Shown here: positions 7,547-16,575 of the stretch, piece by piece
Numbering within the stretch: the stretch's first letter is position 1
Layout: each line of letters opens with the position of its first letter
Assembly: GCF_003815035.1 (NCBI RefSeq)
Contig: NZ_RKRK01000002.1
Coordinates: 614,163 to 678,162 of the forward strand
Direction: 5' to 3'
Length of the DNA: 64,000 nucleotides
Origin: Abyssicoccus albus
GTDB taxonomy: Bacteria > Bacillota > Bacilli > Staphylococcales > Abyssicoccaceae
The notes under the pieces: model-generated
What the model saw: the letters and a program-made list of their open reading frames with translations, nothing else
What the model was told of the DNA's origin: nothing
Database searches by the model: none
Program-made: the position numbers and the translations under genes

Positions 7547-9142
7547 ATGTTACAAGTTACAGATGTTAGTTTAAGATTTGGTGATCGAAAGTTATTCGAA
7601 GATGTGAATATTAAATTCACACCAGGCAATTGTTATGGTCTAATTGGTGCAAATGGTGCCGGTAAATCGACATTTCTTAAGATTTTATCTGGTGAAATTG
7701 AATCACAGACAGGTCATGTTTCATTAGGTAAAGATGAACGATTAGCTGTTTTAAAGCAAGATCATTTTGCTTATGAAGATGAGATTGTACGCAATGTCGT
7801 ATTACAAGGGCATCAGGAATTGTGGCGTGTGATGAAAGAAAAAAATGATATTTATATGAAACCTGATTTCAGCGATGAAGATGGTATCCGTGCAGCTGAG
7901 TTAGAAGGAGAATTCGGTGAAATGGGTGGTTGGACTGCTGAAGCCGATGCTGAGACATTACTCAAAGGATTAGGTATTAAACATGAATTAATGGATAAAA
8001 CAATGTCTGAGTTAGAAAATAATCAAAAGATTAAAGTTCTACTTGCACAAGCTCTTTTTGGTAATCCAGATGTTCTTTTACTAGATGAGCCCACTAATGG
8101 TCTAGACATTAAAGCAATTCAATGGCTTGAGGAGTTTTTAATAAACTTTGAAAATACAGTAATCGTTGTATCACATGATAGACATTTCCTAAATAATGTG
8201 TGTACGCATATTGCAGATTTAGACTTTGGTAAAATTAAATTATTTGTTGGTAACTATGATTTTTGGTACCAATCAAGTCAACTTGCATTAAAATTAACAC
8301 AAGAGCAAAACAAGAAAAAAGAAGAACGAATCAAAGAATTACAAGATTTCGTTGCACGATTCAGTGCGAATGCCTCAAAATCTAAACAAGCAACATCAAG
8401 AAAGAAAATGTTGGATAAAATTGAACTTGAGGATATACAACCGTCTTCTAGAAAATATCCTTTTGTAAACTTTAAACCGGATAGAGAAATTGGTAAAGAG
8501 TTACTACAAGTAAAGAATATTTCTAAAACCATAGATGGTATCAAAGTATTAGACAATATTTCATTTACAGCAACTCCAAACGATAAAGTGATCATCATGG
8601 GTGAAAGTGAAATTGCAAAGACAACTCTACTTCGAATATTGGCTGAAGAAATAGAACCAGATGAAGGCTCTATTGAATGGGGTGTTACTACAACAAGGTC
8701 ATATTTACCTAAAGACAATGCGAAATATTTTGATACAAATGAAGATAACTTAGTAGATTGGTTGCGTCAATATGCTCCACCTGAGGAACAGACAGAAACT
8801 TTCTTACGAGGATTTTTAGGGAGAATGTTATTCAGTGGTGAAGAAGTGAAAAAGAAACCTAGCGTTCTAAGTGGTGGCGAAAAAGTACGTTGTATGCTCA
8901 GTAAAATGATGTTATCTGGTGCAAATGTTATACTGCTTGATGAACCAACAAACCATCTTGATCTTGAAAGTATTACAGCAATAAATGATGGATTGAAGAA
9001 TTTTAAAGGGTCTATTTTCTTTACATCACACGATTTTGAATTTATAAATACGATATCAAACCGTGTCGTTGATTTAGATGAAGGTGGTTTGAGTAAAGAA
9101 ATTACGTATGAAGAATATTTAAAAGAGCAAGGGATTTTATAA
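7547..9142 (+). CDS. ABC-F family ATPase (YkpA/YbiT-like)
   Basis: 531 residues with two ABC domains and no membrane segments, the ABC-F layout; these proteins act on ribosomes. Domain 1 has Walker A GANGAGKST and Walker B LLLDEPTNGLD, but its signature is degenerate (MSELENNQKIKVLLAQ in place of LSGGQ). Domain 2 has an atypical P-loop (GESEIAKTTL), an intact signature LSGGEKVRCML and LLDEPTNHLD. An inter-domain linker around residues 240-300 is basic and helical. Related staphylococcal proteins, from memory, share these deviations, so they look lineage-typical. A TATAAT at 7474-7479 is a likely -10; AGGAGG precedes the ATG. Specific function unknown; it is not recognisably a resistance-type ABC-F. 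Confidence 0.88.
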   Translation: MLQVTDVSLRFGDRKLFEDVNIKFTPGNCYGLIGANGAGKSTFLKILSGEIESQTGHVSLGKDERLAVLKQDHFAYEDEIVRNVVLQGHQELWRVMKEKNDIYMKPDFSDEDGIRAAELEGEFGEMGGWTAEADAETLLKGLGIKHELMDKTMSELENNQKIKVLLAQALFGNPDVLLLDEPTNGLDIKAIQWLEEFLINFENTVIVVSHDRHFLNNVCTHIADLDFGKIKLFVGNYDFWYQSSQLALKLTQEQNKKKEERIKELQDFVARFSANASKSKQATSRKKMLDKIELEDIQPSSRKYPFVNFKPDREIGKELLQVKNISKTIDGIKVLDNISFTATPNDKVIIMGESEIAKTTLLRILAEEIEPDEGSIEWGVTTTRSYLPKDNAKYFDTNEDNLVDWLRQYAPPEEQTETFLRGFLGRMLFSGEEVKKKPSVLSGGEKVRCMLSKMMLSGANVILLDEPTNHLDLESITAINDGLKNFKGSIFFTSHDFEFINTISNRVVDLDEGGLSKEITYEEYLKEQGIL

Positions 9143-9161
9143 AACAACTGTTAATATTTAT

Positions 9162-9185
9162 TAAGAACTCGTTCATGAGTTCTTA
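9162..9185 (+). terminator. Hairpin after the ABC-F gene
   Basis: TAAGAACTC pairs with GAGTTCTTA around loop GTTCAT; the following tract is only moderately U-rich. It probably ends the ABC-F transcript together with the next hairpin. Confidence 0.55.
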
Positions 9186-9206
9186 TTATAATTCAGTACA
9201 AAAATA

Positions 9207-9236
9207 ACCCCCGAATGACATGTGTCATTCAGGGGT
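9207..9236. terminator. Strong terminator between ABC-F gene and cspA
   Basis: ACCCCCGAATGACA and TGTCATTCAGGGGT pair with one C/A mismatch around TG. On the minus strand it is followed by TTATTTTTG, so it is the cspA terminator; it also backs up the ABC-F hairpin. Confidence 0.85.
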
Positions 9237-9248
9237 ATTGTTATATGA

Positions 9249-9449
9249 TTAAAGTTTAACAACGTTTGCAGCTTGCGGTCCGCGATCGCCGTCAACAACT
9301 TCAAATTCTACACTTTGGCCTTCTTCTAATGACTTGTAACCTTCTTGGTTAATTGCTGAGAAATGAACGAATACATCGTTTTCCCCTTCGATTTCAATAA
9401 ATCCAAAACCTTTTTCTGCGTTAAACCATTTAACTGTACCTTGTTTCAT
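9249..9449 (-). CDS. cspA: Cold shock protein CspA
   Basis: 66 residues, a complete single cold-shock domain. RNP1-like KGFGFIE and RNP2-like VFVHFSAI motifs bind single-stranded nucleic acid. The protein is nearly identical, by recognition, to S. aureus CspA (ends [13 protein letters not shown]). ATG at 9449 follows TTGGAGGAA. It has a long leader and a consensus promoter, and its own terminator, so it is monocistronic. Confidence 0.97.
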   Translation of the reverse strand: MKQGTVKWFNAEKGFGFIEIEGENDVFVHFSAINQEGYKSLEEGQSVEFEVVDGDRGPQAANVVKL

Positions 9450-9589
9450 AAAAAAATTCCTCCAAATAAAAATGTTTCAATAGACAAATATTCGCATATG
9501 AAAAACTATGCGTAAAACATACTCTTTACACTATGGAATAACTGTTATTGCTTATGTTCTATTATACTCATTCGAGTTACAGTTTTCAA
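9450..9589 (-). promoter_or_regulatory. cspA promoter and long 5' leader
   Basis: TTGAAA (9589-9584), a 17-bp spacer and TATAAT (9566-9561) place the start near 9554, giving a leader of about 105 nt. Long structured leaders are known for csp mRNAs, where they govern stability and translation at low temperature. The leader ends in TTTGGAGGAATT before the ATG. Confidence 0.75.
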
Positions 9590-9611
9590 TATGTGAATTG
9601 TAAAATAAGAG

Positions 9612-9935
9612 TTAAATTATCCCACTCAAATTTACAGGACTGTTACAAACATCATTATCTTTTAATATAATGAAGCTATAATATATTTGTAAATCTTCTT
9701 CACAACTTTCACAATAAGTAACTTCTTTAGGATTACTCATTGAGAGAATGTCGTACTCCCCTATTTTAATTTGATTTCTACATTTTGAATATTGTGTGTA
9801 AAGAGATTGATATATATCGATAAATCTATCCATATCTGAAATTACTTCTGTTGAATGAATGATATAATCTTTCCAATCGTCAAATAAAAACCAACCTTCA
9901 AAGTCAGACTTAATAATACAAATTTGATACCCCAT
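9612..9935 (-). CDS. DUF1033 family protein
   Basis: 107 residues from the ATG at 9935, chosen because AAGGGG lies 6 nt upstream; an in-frame ATG nine codons earlier (9962) lacks a ribosome site. The N-terminal GYQICIIKSDFEGWFLFDDW and the C-terminal CESCEEDLQIYYSFI pattern match the DUF1033 family, which occurs at this place in staphylococci. Paired cysteines (CESC) could bind metal. Function unknown. Confidence 0.75.
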   Translation of the reverse strand: MGYQICIIKSDFEGWFLFDDWKDYIIHSTEVISDMDRFIDIYQSLYTQYSKCRNQIKIGEYDILSMSNPKEVTYCESCEEDLQIYYSFIILKDNDVCNSPVNLSGII

Positions 9936-10018
9936 AATTGCCCCTTCTTTCAATGCATACAATTATAAAACGATATATTGGTGATTTCAAGAATTAAAGA
10001 TTATAATGAAGTCAAGGA

Positions 10019-10297
10019 GTGATTACCATCGAATATATACACATCACTGTGCATGGACGCGTTCAAGGTGTAGGATTTAGACAATATACCAAGAAGCAAG
10101 CGGATCGTTTAGGTATTACGGGTACCGTTGAAAATGTTTCTGACTATGTCGAAATATATATTGATCGGAATTGTAATCGAATAGATGAATTTTTAACGAG
10201 TGTAAAAAAAGGACCATCACCTTTTAGTAAAGTAAATGATATAAAAATAGAGCATGGTGAAACCAATGACTATTTCACATCATTCGATATTATTTGA
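10019..10297 (+). CDS. acyP: Acylphosphatase
   Basis: About 90 residues, the standard acylphosphatase size. It hydrolyses acyl phosphates in the cytosol. The catalytic loop GRVQGVGFRQY carries the conserved Arg, and the Asn of GTVENVSDYVEIY is the second catalytic residue. The start is uncertain: the frame has a TGA at 10007-10009 and the only canonical start is GTG at 10019, which overlaps the AAGGAG Shine-Dalgarno with no spacing. The well-spaced codon is ATC at 10028, where relatives begin with MEYIH or similar. Either a weak GTG start, a rare ATC start, or a base change explains this. Confidence 0.88.
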   Translation: MITIEYIHITVHGRVQGVGFRQYTKKQADRLGITGTVENVSDYVEIYIDRNCNRIDEFLTSVKKGPSPFSKVNDIKIEHGETNDYFTSFDII

Positions 10298-10351
10298 ATA
10301 AATTTAAATCAAATCATCGAATTCTAATCGTAATAAAGAAGGATTGAAATT

Positions 10352-10987
10352 ATGAAAAAGCCAGTATCTAATTGGGTTGCAAGCTTTATAAGTGTTCCTG
10401 TAATGATCATTGTAACGATGGTTTCTAATACAATAATTGATGTGATGTTTTTAGGTGACATGATGATTGGGGTATTATTTTCATTGACGACTTATTTGCC
10501 AACTAAATTAACATTAGATCAATCTTTTTATAAAAAAATAGGATTAACAAAAAAGGAATATCGATATGTTCAAAAGCAACTATCCAATAGTAGAGATGAA
10601 ATTAGACAATTAAGACAAATGTTCAAAAATGTTCGTAGACTTAAAGATGTTAAATCTTTATTTACGTTATATCAAACAGTCAATCGAATCAATACGATAG
10701 TAAAACAAGACCCTAAAAGATTTTTCTTGATTGAAAACTATTATTACGCTCACTTACCTAGTGTGATCAAGATGATACATTCATATCAACAGCTCATTCT
10801 AACACCGAATAAGACTGCTGAAGACCACCAACAAATTAAGAAGATACAATGGTCGATTGATGAGATGCAAAGAACATTATATGCAGATTTGAAACAAGTC
10901 AATAAACCTGATTATAATGCATATCAAATTGAAGAGGCGCTTATGGCTCAGCATAGATTAACACAGGGGGATCACAATGAACAATGA
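10352..10987 (+). CDS. xpaC: XpaC-like membrane-associated protein
   Basis: 211 residues. Two hydrophobic segments near the N-terminus (about residues 8-27 and 32-48) precede a basic, helical cytoplasmic part. Matches the family named for B. subtilis XpaC (5-bromo-4-chloroindolyl phosphate hydrolysis), but true enzyme activity is not established. It overlaps telA by 11 nt, so the two are cotranscribed; the same pair occurs in S. aureus and B. subtilis (yceG/yceH-like context). The ATG follows AGAAGGATTG. Confidence 0.8.
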   Translation: MKKPVSNWVASFISVPVMIIVTMVSNTIIDVMFLGDMMIGVLFSLTTYLPTKLTLDQSFYKKIGLTKKEYRYVQKQLSNSRDEIRQLRQMFKNVRRLKDVKSLFTLYQTVNRINTIVKQDPKRFFLIENYYYAHLPSVIKMIHSYQQLILTPNKTAEDHQQIKKIQWSIDEMQRTLYADLKQVNKPDYNAYQIEEALMAQHRLTQGDHNEQ

Positions 10988-12164
10988 ATACAAACAGTTA
11001 AGTCGAATGAATAGAAATAATAACAATACAGTTCCTACTGACTATAAAGGCTCAAATGAGGTTGTGAGTAATATTAATACTAGTCATAATGACTTCAATC
11101 AACAATCGATTGAAGCATTCATGTCTAAGGAACTTACTAAAGAAGATGAGCAAAAAGTTGAAAAAATGATCATATCTTTAGACCCATCAAAAGAAGAAAC
11201 GATTATGGAGTATGGCATTGAAGAACAAAGACACCTGACAAAATTCTCTGAATTAATGTTAAAAAAAGTTGAACAATCAAAACAAAATGGAATTGAACAA
11301 CAATTACAGTTTTTGATGAAAAAATTAAATGAAATTGACCCTTCTGAGCTCAAACAGAATGAAAAAAAAGGACTAAAAAAACTGCTATCAAAAGCAAAGT
11401 CCTCAACAAAAGAACTATTATCTCGGTTCAAAAATATATCACATGAAATTGATAAAGTAACAATTGAACTGAACCAATCAAAATCTGAATTAATTAGAGA
11501 TAATGAATTATTAAATCAGTTATATAATGAAAATAAGTCATATTATGATCAATTAGACCTATTGATCCATGCTGCGGAAATTAAGAAGCAAGATTTAGTA
11601 CAAAATGATTTAAAAGAAGCACGATTAAATTTAACAAAAGATGATGCAATTGGTGCGCAACAAATTACTGATTTAGAACGTTATATTAATCGTTTAGATA
11701 AAAAGATATATGACTTAAAAATATCTAAAAATATTACATTACAATCTGCTCCTCAAATTAGGATGATACAAGATGTGAACCACTCTCTTGCCGAAAAAAT
11801 ACAAAGTTCAATATTAACTAGCATTCCACTTTGGAAAAATCAAATGTCTATTGCAATGTCATTAATGAATCAGCAAAATGCAGCAAAAACACAACAACAA
11901 GTTACAGACACTACTAATTTACTACTCAATAAAAATTCAGAAATGTTAAAAGATAATGCGATTAAAACAGCTGAATTAAACGAACGATCAATCGTCGATA
12001 TAGAGACACTACAAAATACTCAGTCGAATATTATTGATACAATTAAAGAAACAATTACAATTCAACATAACGGAAGACTACAACGTGAACAAGGTGAGAA
12101 AGAATTGCAAAGATTAGAAGAAGAACTTAAGTCCGAATTATTAAAACTTCAACATAGTAAATAA
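10977..12164 (+). CDS. telA: TelA-family toxic anion resistance protein
   Basis: 395 residues, almost entirely helical and coiled-coil, with motifs ISHEIDKVTIELNQSKSEL and SIPLWKNQMSIAMSLMNQQ typical of the TelA (KlaA) family. Members have been linked to tellurite, colicin and cell-envelope stress tolerance; the mechanism is unknown. The ATG lies inside the end of xpaC, preceded by AGGGGG. Transcription ends at the hairpin at 12171. Confidence 0.88.
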   Translation: MNNEYKQLSRMNRNNNNTVPTDYKGSNEVVSNINTSHNDFNQQSIEAFMSKELTKEDEQKVEKMIISLDPSKEETIMEYGIEEQRHLTKFSELMLKKVEQSKQNGIEQQLQFLMKKLNEIDPSELKQNEKKGLKKLLSKAKSSTKELLSRFKNISHEIDKVTIELNQSKSELIRDNELLNQLYNENKSYYDQLDLLIHAAEIKKQDLVQNDLKEARLNLTKDDAIGAQQITDLERYINRLDKKIYDLKISKNITLQSAPQIRMIQDVNHSLAEKIQSSILTSIPLWKNQMSIAMSLMNQQNAAKTQQQVTDTTNLLLNKNSEMLKDNAIKTAELNERSIVDIETLQNTQSNIIDTIKETITIQHNGRLQREQGEKELQRLEEELKSELLKLQHSK

Positions 12165-12170
12165 ATATAT

Positions 12171-12200
12171 AAAATCCCGCGTATAGACACGCGGGATTTT
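12171..12200. terminator. Bidirectional terminator between telA and brnQ
   Basis: AAAATCCCGCGT (12171-12182), loop ATAGAC, ACGCGGGATTTT (12189-12200): perfect 12-bp GC-containing stem with A/T tracts on both flanks. Confidence 0.9.
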
Positions 12201-12204
12201 ATAG

Positions 12205-13542
12205 TTATTCATCTTTTAAAAAATAGTGAGTATTATTGATTTGTTTAAAAATCAATGTACTTATGATTAATGTCACAATCATTGGAATAAACCATCCCAT
12301 TGATTCTTTAGCAAGAGGTAATATATTAATCCATTCCACAATACCAAATTGAGTATTTAATACGGTAAGTAAACTAATTAGTACGACTAACGCTGTTGTA
12401 ATTCTCACAGCATTAGTTGGAATATTTATAAATTTAGTTAACAAAATAATTAAGATTAGGCTCATACCAATAGGATAAAGCAATAATAATACTGGTATGC
12501 TTGTTTTAATGACAGCTTCTAATCCTTGATTCGATAGAATGAAGCTGATTAATGTAAACATAATTACATATGTTTTATATGGTATTTTACTAAAAATATC
12601 ATGGAAGAAATTACTAACCGCTACAATGAGACCTACAGATGTTGTTAAACAAGCTAATGTGACTAATCCACCGAGCACAATAGGTCCAAATGAGCCAAAT
12701 AGTTGATCAGTAATACCTGTTAATATTATAGCTCCCATATTTTGATTCTCATCTTGAATTAATGAAAGTTCTTGGCTGGAGAAAGAATATTTATTCCCAA
12801 CGAATGAAAATGCAAAATAGATAATTCCTAGTAAAGAAGCCGCAACCATAGATGCTTTAAAAGTTAACTTAAATAATTTTTTTTCAGTTATATTAGGAAA
12901 ATCACTTTTAATATTACCTAATACGATGGTTGAAAATGCAATTGCAGCAATTGCATCCATTGTTAAATATCCTTCTGTAAATCCTTTGAAAAAAGGATTT
13001 ACTTGTTCATACGATGAATCGATACTTTGTGTTTTAACCCCAAACAAATTAGCAATACTTAAAATTAATAACACAACAATAATTATTAACATCGTTGGTG
13101 TTAAATATTTACCCACTTTATCGACTAAATTATTTGGAAATAAAGCAAGTAATAATGTAACAACAAAATAGAGTATCGTAAAGATTAATAAACTTATGTT
13201 TGATGGAGTATTTAAGTAAGGTAATAACGCCATTTCATAAGATGTGGTTGCTGTTCTTGGAATTGCAAAAAATGGACCAATTGTTAAATAAATTGCCATT
13301 AGAAAAATGAGACTAAATAGTGGATGAATTTCTTTAAATGCACCACGATAACCTGACTTATTAACTGCTCCAGCCATAATACCGAGTAAAGGTAATCCAA
13401 CACCTGTAAAAATAAATCCAATAATGGCAAAGATAAAGGCAGTACCACTTTTACTTCCAACTTCTGGTGGGAATATTAAGTTACCCGCTCCAAAGAATAT
13501 TGCAAATAATGTAAATCCAACAAGTATTACTCTTTTATTCAT
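12205..13542 (-). CDS. brnQ: Branched-chain amino acid transporter BrnQ
   Basis: 445 residues with about 12 hydrophobic segments, the LIVCS family size. The N-terminal motif FAIFFGAGNLIFPP is diagnostic. It imports Leu, Ile or Val with a cation across the cytoplasmic membrane. The ATG follows AAAGGTGG. A consensus promoter and a CodY box lie immediately upstream, fitting CodY repression known for brnQ genes. Located between telA and the VWA gene as in S. aureus. Confidence 0.93.
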   Translation of the reverse strand: MNKRVILVGFTLFAIFFGAGNLIFPPEVGSKSGTAFIFAIIGFIFTGVGLPLLGIMAGAVNKSGYRGAFKEIHPLFSLIFLMAIYLTIGPFFAIPRTATTSYEMALLPYLNTPSNISLLIFTILYFVVTLLLALFPNNLVDKVGKYLTPTMLIIIVVLLILSIANLFGVKTQSIDSSYEQVNPFFKGFTEGYLTMDAIAAIAFSTIVLGNIKSDFPNITEKKLFKLTFKASMVAASLLGIIYFAFSFVGNKYSFSSQELSLIQDENQNMGAIILTGITDQLFGSFGPIVLGGLVTLACLTTSVGLIVAVSNFFHDIFSKIPYKTYVIMFTLISFILSNQGLEAVIKTSIPVLLLLYPIGMSLILIILLTKFINIPTNAVRITTALVVLISLLTVLNTQFGIVEWINILPLAKESMGWFIPMIVTLIISTLIFKQINNTHYFLKDE

Positions 13543-13556
13543 TGTGAGACCACCTT

Positions 13557-13610
13557 TAATTTCTGAAAATTCTATTTATTAGATAATACCATATATATAA
13601 TTCATGTCAA
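13557..13610 (-). promoter_or_regulatory. brnQ promoter with a CodY box on the early transcript
   Basis: -35 TTGACA (13610-13605), 16-bp spacer, -10 TATTAT (13588-13583), predicted start near 13576. A CodY box at 13557-13571 matches AATTTTCWGAAAATT at 13 of 15 positions and lies just after the start, overlapping the ribosome site. The -35 abuts the 3' end of the VWA gene. Confidence 0.75.
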
Positions 13611-13612
13611 TG

Positions 13613-15457
13613 TTATATTGAATAAATCAATAATTTTTTTAATGTAGAATAGACATAATCACTTAAATTATCTAAATTATCAATGAATATAGCATTGTGT
13701 TTATATATATTTTTGATAGTTTGTTGGACACTCTCCTCTATCGGTCCATCATCAATGAATAAATTAATAATTTGTATACGTTCATCATTCGCCTCATTGA
13801 CGGCATAATAAGTATCAACAATTCCATCATCCGCGTAGTCAAAGGCAGACGGCTCACCATCTGAAAATAGTAAAATGAATTTGTTCTTTTCTGTACGATA
13901 TTTCATCTTTTCAACAGTTTTCCGAATGATATATCCATCTCTATTATCATCATGTGCTTTAATATTCATAATTGATGCATTTGGCTTCGAATATAAGCTT
14001 TCATTGTAATCAATAAATTGATGCATATAATTCGGTTGTTGTTTATCGTCAGAATCAAATGTATCTTCATAAAATGAATACACTTCATGTTTAATATTTA
14101 ACCTTTTAAGAACTTCAACGAATAATATTACACAATCTTTAACGTATTCCAATTTATTTTCCATACTGTAACTTGCATCAATTAACAATGTAAATGTTGC
14201 ATCAATATCTCTTGAAGGTTGATCTCTTTTATCAAAAACATGGATTGACTCTTTAGTAACTAATGGAATCAAATCTTTACCTAACTTTCCTTTTGATAAA
14301 TGTGTACGTTTATCACTATACTTTTTATCTAAAAGTTTATTCATAACAGTTGCCAATTCATTAATGCTGCTTTTAACATTATTTAATGCTTGATCGTATT
14401 CAAGCTCTGCTTTAATATCAGAATCAATTTTCTTTTCTATAAGTATCGCATTTTTATTGATTGAATTTTTATCATCTTCATTAGTATCTAATTCAATGCT
14501 CGTAGATTTATCTTTAGTTTGTTGACCTTTACCTAATGTCACTTCAGTCATATCATCAGTGGAATCACCAGAACGATTTGCATCATTCGCATTGATCGAG
14601 TTTTCACTATCCACTTCCATTTCTAAATAGGCTTCGTCTTGTTTACGTGCTTCTTGTTTAATTTTTGTTTTGTCAGAAACATCATTTGAGTCATCAGAAT
14701 CGCTAATCTCTTTACATTGGTTCTTTTGAAGTTGATTTATATATTCAAAAGTTTTAGGGCGATGAAAAAATTCTTCCCAACCATCTTTATTTACTTCTTT
14801 AGAAATAACGTGATAAAGCGCATACGTGTAATTGAAACTATCTTCACTATTTTTGTGTTTAACGTTTTTTAAACTTAAAACAATTCTATCGATATCAAAT
14901 TCAACACTTGATTCGATATTAATATGTGACGATGTCATTTCATCGGTATCTTTAAATAGATACCATATAACAAATGCGATATGTTGATCAACGATACGAC
15001 CACTATTTTGAAGTGCTATAATACGTTTCTTTGCATCATTTTTGACATGATTGATATATATATTTAATAAATCTTGTCCATTTGAATAGTGTTTTTGACA
15101 AAGTGATACTGAACGATAGGTTTCCATCGCTAAGTAGATTTGAAAGAATAATTTAGGGAATTGTAATTCTTCGTTTTGTATTAATTTAATTACATCTTCA
15201 AAAATCCCAGGTTGTTCAGTATTATATTGCATTGCTTGAATGACAACCTCGCCTTTTAATAGACGAAATTCATCTTTTCGATGACGCCATTTAAAAGGTG
15301 TAAACAATACTTTGTTTACAGGGTCTATATAACCATGTTTACCAAATACAATCTCATATTCAGAATCGTTTAATAAGAGCTTCACTAAATCATTTAGTAG
15401 TTCTTTTTTGAAAGGGTCTATTCGCTCATCGTTAAACTTTATAAATGAATGACTCAT
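13613..15457 (-). CDS. VWA-domain protein, CobT-like partner of a MoxR ATPase
   Basis: 614 residues. The C-terminal part is a von Willebrand A domain with MIDAS motif DASYS near residue 427 (TLLIDASYSMENKLEY), a conserved LLFSDGEPSAF strand, and further acidic loops. The middle (about residues 265-345) is a low-complexity acidic linker rich in Asp, Glu, Ser and Asn. The N-terminal region is helical. This layout resembles CobT-like VWA proteins, which work with AAA+ MoxR ATPases as remodelling or insertion machines; the substrate here is unknown. The MoxR gene ends 2 nt upstream, so the two are one unit, as in S. aureus. Confidence 0.85.
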   Translation of the reverse strand: MSHSFIKFNDERIDPFKKELLNDLVKLLLNDSEYEIVFGKHGYIDPVNKVLFTPFKWRHRKDEFRLLKGEVVIQAMQYNTEQPGIFEDVIKLIQNEELQFPKLFFQIYLAMETYRSVSLCQKHYSNGQDLLNIYINHVKNDAKKRIIALQNSGRIVDQHIAFVIWYLFKDTDEMTSSHINIESSVEFDIDRIVLSLKNVKHKNSEDSFNYTYALYHVISKEVNKDGWEEFFHRPKTFEYINQLQKNQCKEISDSDDSNDVSDKTKIKQEARKQDEAYLEMEVDSENSINANDANRSGDSTDDMTEVTLGKGQQTKDKSTSIELDTNEDDKNSINKNAILIEKKIDSDIKAELEYDQALNNVKSSINELATVMNKLLDKKYSDKRTHLSKGKLGKDLIPLVTKESIHVFDKRDQPSRDIDATFTLLIDASYSMENKLEYVKDCVILFVEVLKRLNIKHEVYSFYEDTFDSDDKQQPNYMHQFIDYNESLYSKPNASIMNIKAHDDNRDGYIIRKTVEKMKYRTEKNKFILLFSDGEPSAFDYADDGIVDTYYAVNEANDERIQIINLFIDDGPIEESVQQTIKNIYKHNAIFIDNLDNLSDYVYSTLKKLLIYSI

Positions 15458-15459
15458 TG

Positions 15460-16242
15460 TTATATCAACTCGAACAACTGACGAATTGCTTCTTTTTCTC
15501 TATCCGTTTCTAATTTAGAAACTAAAGCTCTTTCAATTGCACGTTCAAATGGCATAATCGTCATTAAATCGCATGCATCTATTAATGCCCTAACACTAGC
15601 AACTTCTTCTGATATTTGGTGTTGTGAAACCATTTTTATAAGTAATTCGTTAAGTTTTATCATTTTTTCTATGTCTTGTTCATCTGTTAATATAGATTGA
15701 TCAATAAGCACTTGTTTTAATGTTTCACCATCTATATATTTCAGTTCAATCGCAACAAAACGATTGACTAACGCTTCATTCATTGGCATCGTTCCAACAT
15801 ATCCCTCATTAATTGCAGCAATCACATTGAATCCTTTCTGCGCAATTACAACTTCATTATTGAAAGGGTTCGTCAATTTTCGACGATAATCTAATACGCT
15901 ATTCAAAATTGGTAACACTTCAGGTTTAGCCATATTGATTTCATCTATATAAAGTATAGCCCCTTCTTTCATCGCTTTGATGACAGGGCCATCAATAAAT
16001 ACAATTTGCTGAACACCGTCAATTGTCTCTATCGTTTTAAACCCGAGTAAACTTTCAGCATCTAAGTCGACACTGCAGTTCACACTATATTGTTTTGCCG
16101 ATAAAGAGTCAGATATATTTTCGGAAAGCCTTGTTTTACCAGTACCTGTCGGTCCTTTTAACAATAAATTTTTGCCTAATTTAACAATATTTATTGCATC
16201 ATCAATTAGTTGTTGATCTCTATTTTGATATTTAATCATCAT
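15460..16242 (-). CDS. MoxR-family AAA+ ATPase
   Basis: About 260 residues from the ATG at 16242 ([12 protein letters not shown]); the open frame extends upstream to 16299, but the only ribosome-like site (AAAGG) lies about 10 nt before 16242, so the longer start is unlikely. Walker A GPTGTGKT near residue 30, Walker B ILYIDEIN, sensor motif [19 protein letters not shown]. This is the NorQ/MoxR type that powers remodelling with a VWA partner, here the adjacent CobT-like protein. Substrate unknown; no metal-enzyme gene is adjacent. Confidence 0.88.
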   Translation of the reverse strand: MMIKYQNRDQQLIDDAINIVKLGKNLLLKGPTGTGKTRLSENISDSLSAKQYSVNCSVDLDAESLLGFKTIETIDGVQQIVFIDGPVIKAMKEGAILYIDEINMAKPEVLPILNSVLDYRRKLTNPFNNEVVIAQKGFNVIAAINEGYVGTMPMNEALVNRFVAIELKYIDGETLKQVLIDQSILTDEQDIEKMIKLNELLIKMVSQHQISEEVASVRALIDACDLMTIMPFERAIERALVSKLETDREKEAIRQLFELI

Positions 16243-16322
16243 ATTCACCATACCTTTAAAAAAATTAAGCAATAACTTAATGTTATCGCTTTTAATCAAA
16301 TTTATGCTATATTTTCTAGACT

Positions 16323-16526
16323 TTAAACTTCATCAAAATATGTTTTATAAAATCCACCGATTTTTTGATGGTCATCTATTATAAATAAATATTCTTCTGT
16401 TTCATTCACAACATCATATACTTTATCCATAGTTAGAGATGTATCTACATTAAATTTTTTAGAGTCCTTATGTTTAACTTTAACTTGTTTAATTGCTTCT
16501 TTTGATTGCCATTTATATTCTGCCAT
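16323..16526 (-). CDS. DUF6501 family small protein
   Basis: 67 residues, soluble, charged, with the pattern [20 protein letters not shown] and IGGFYKTYF that I associate with DUF6501. A ribosome site AAGGAG precedes the ATG. It lies 80 nt upstream of the MoxR start and 49 nt downstream of the VOC gene. Function unknown. Confidence 0.75.
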   Translation of the reverse strand: MAEYKWQSKEAIKQVKVKHKDSKKFNVDTSLTMDKVYDVVNETEEYLFIIDDHQKIGGFYKTYFDEV

Positions 16527-16575
16527 AAATTACTCCTTAATATTTATAATTATTGATTACTATTAATCAGTCAAT

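Noticed and set aside
8278-9147. Two minus-strand ORFs opposite the ABC-F gene
   Set aside because: Shadows of the ABC-F coding sequence without ribosome sites or recognisable motifs.
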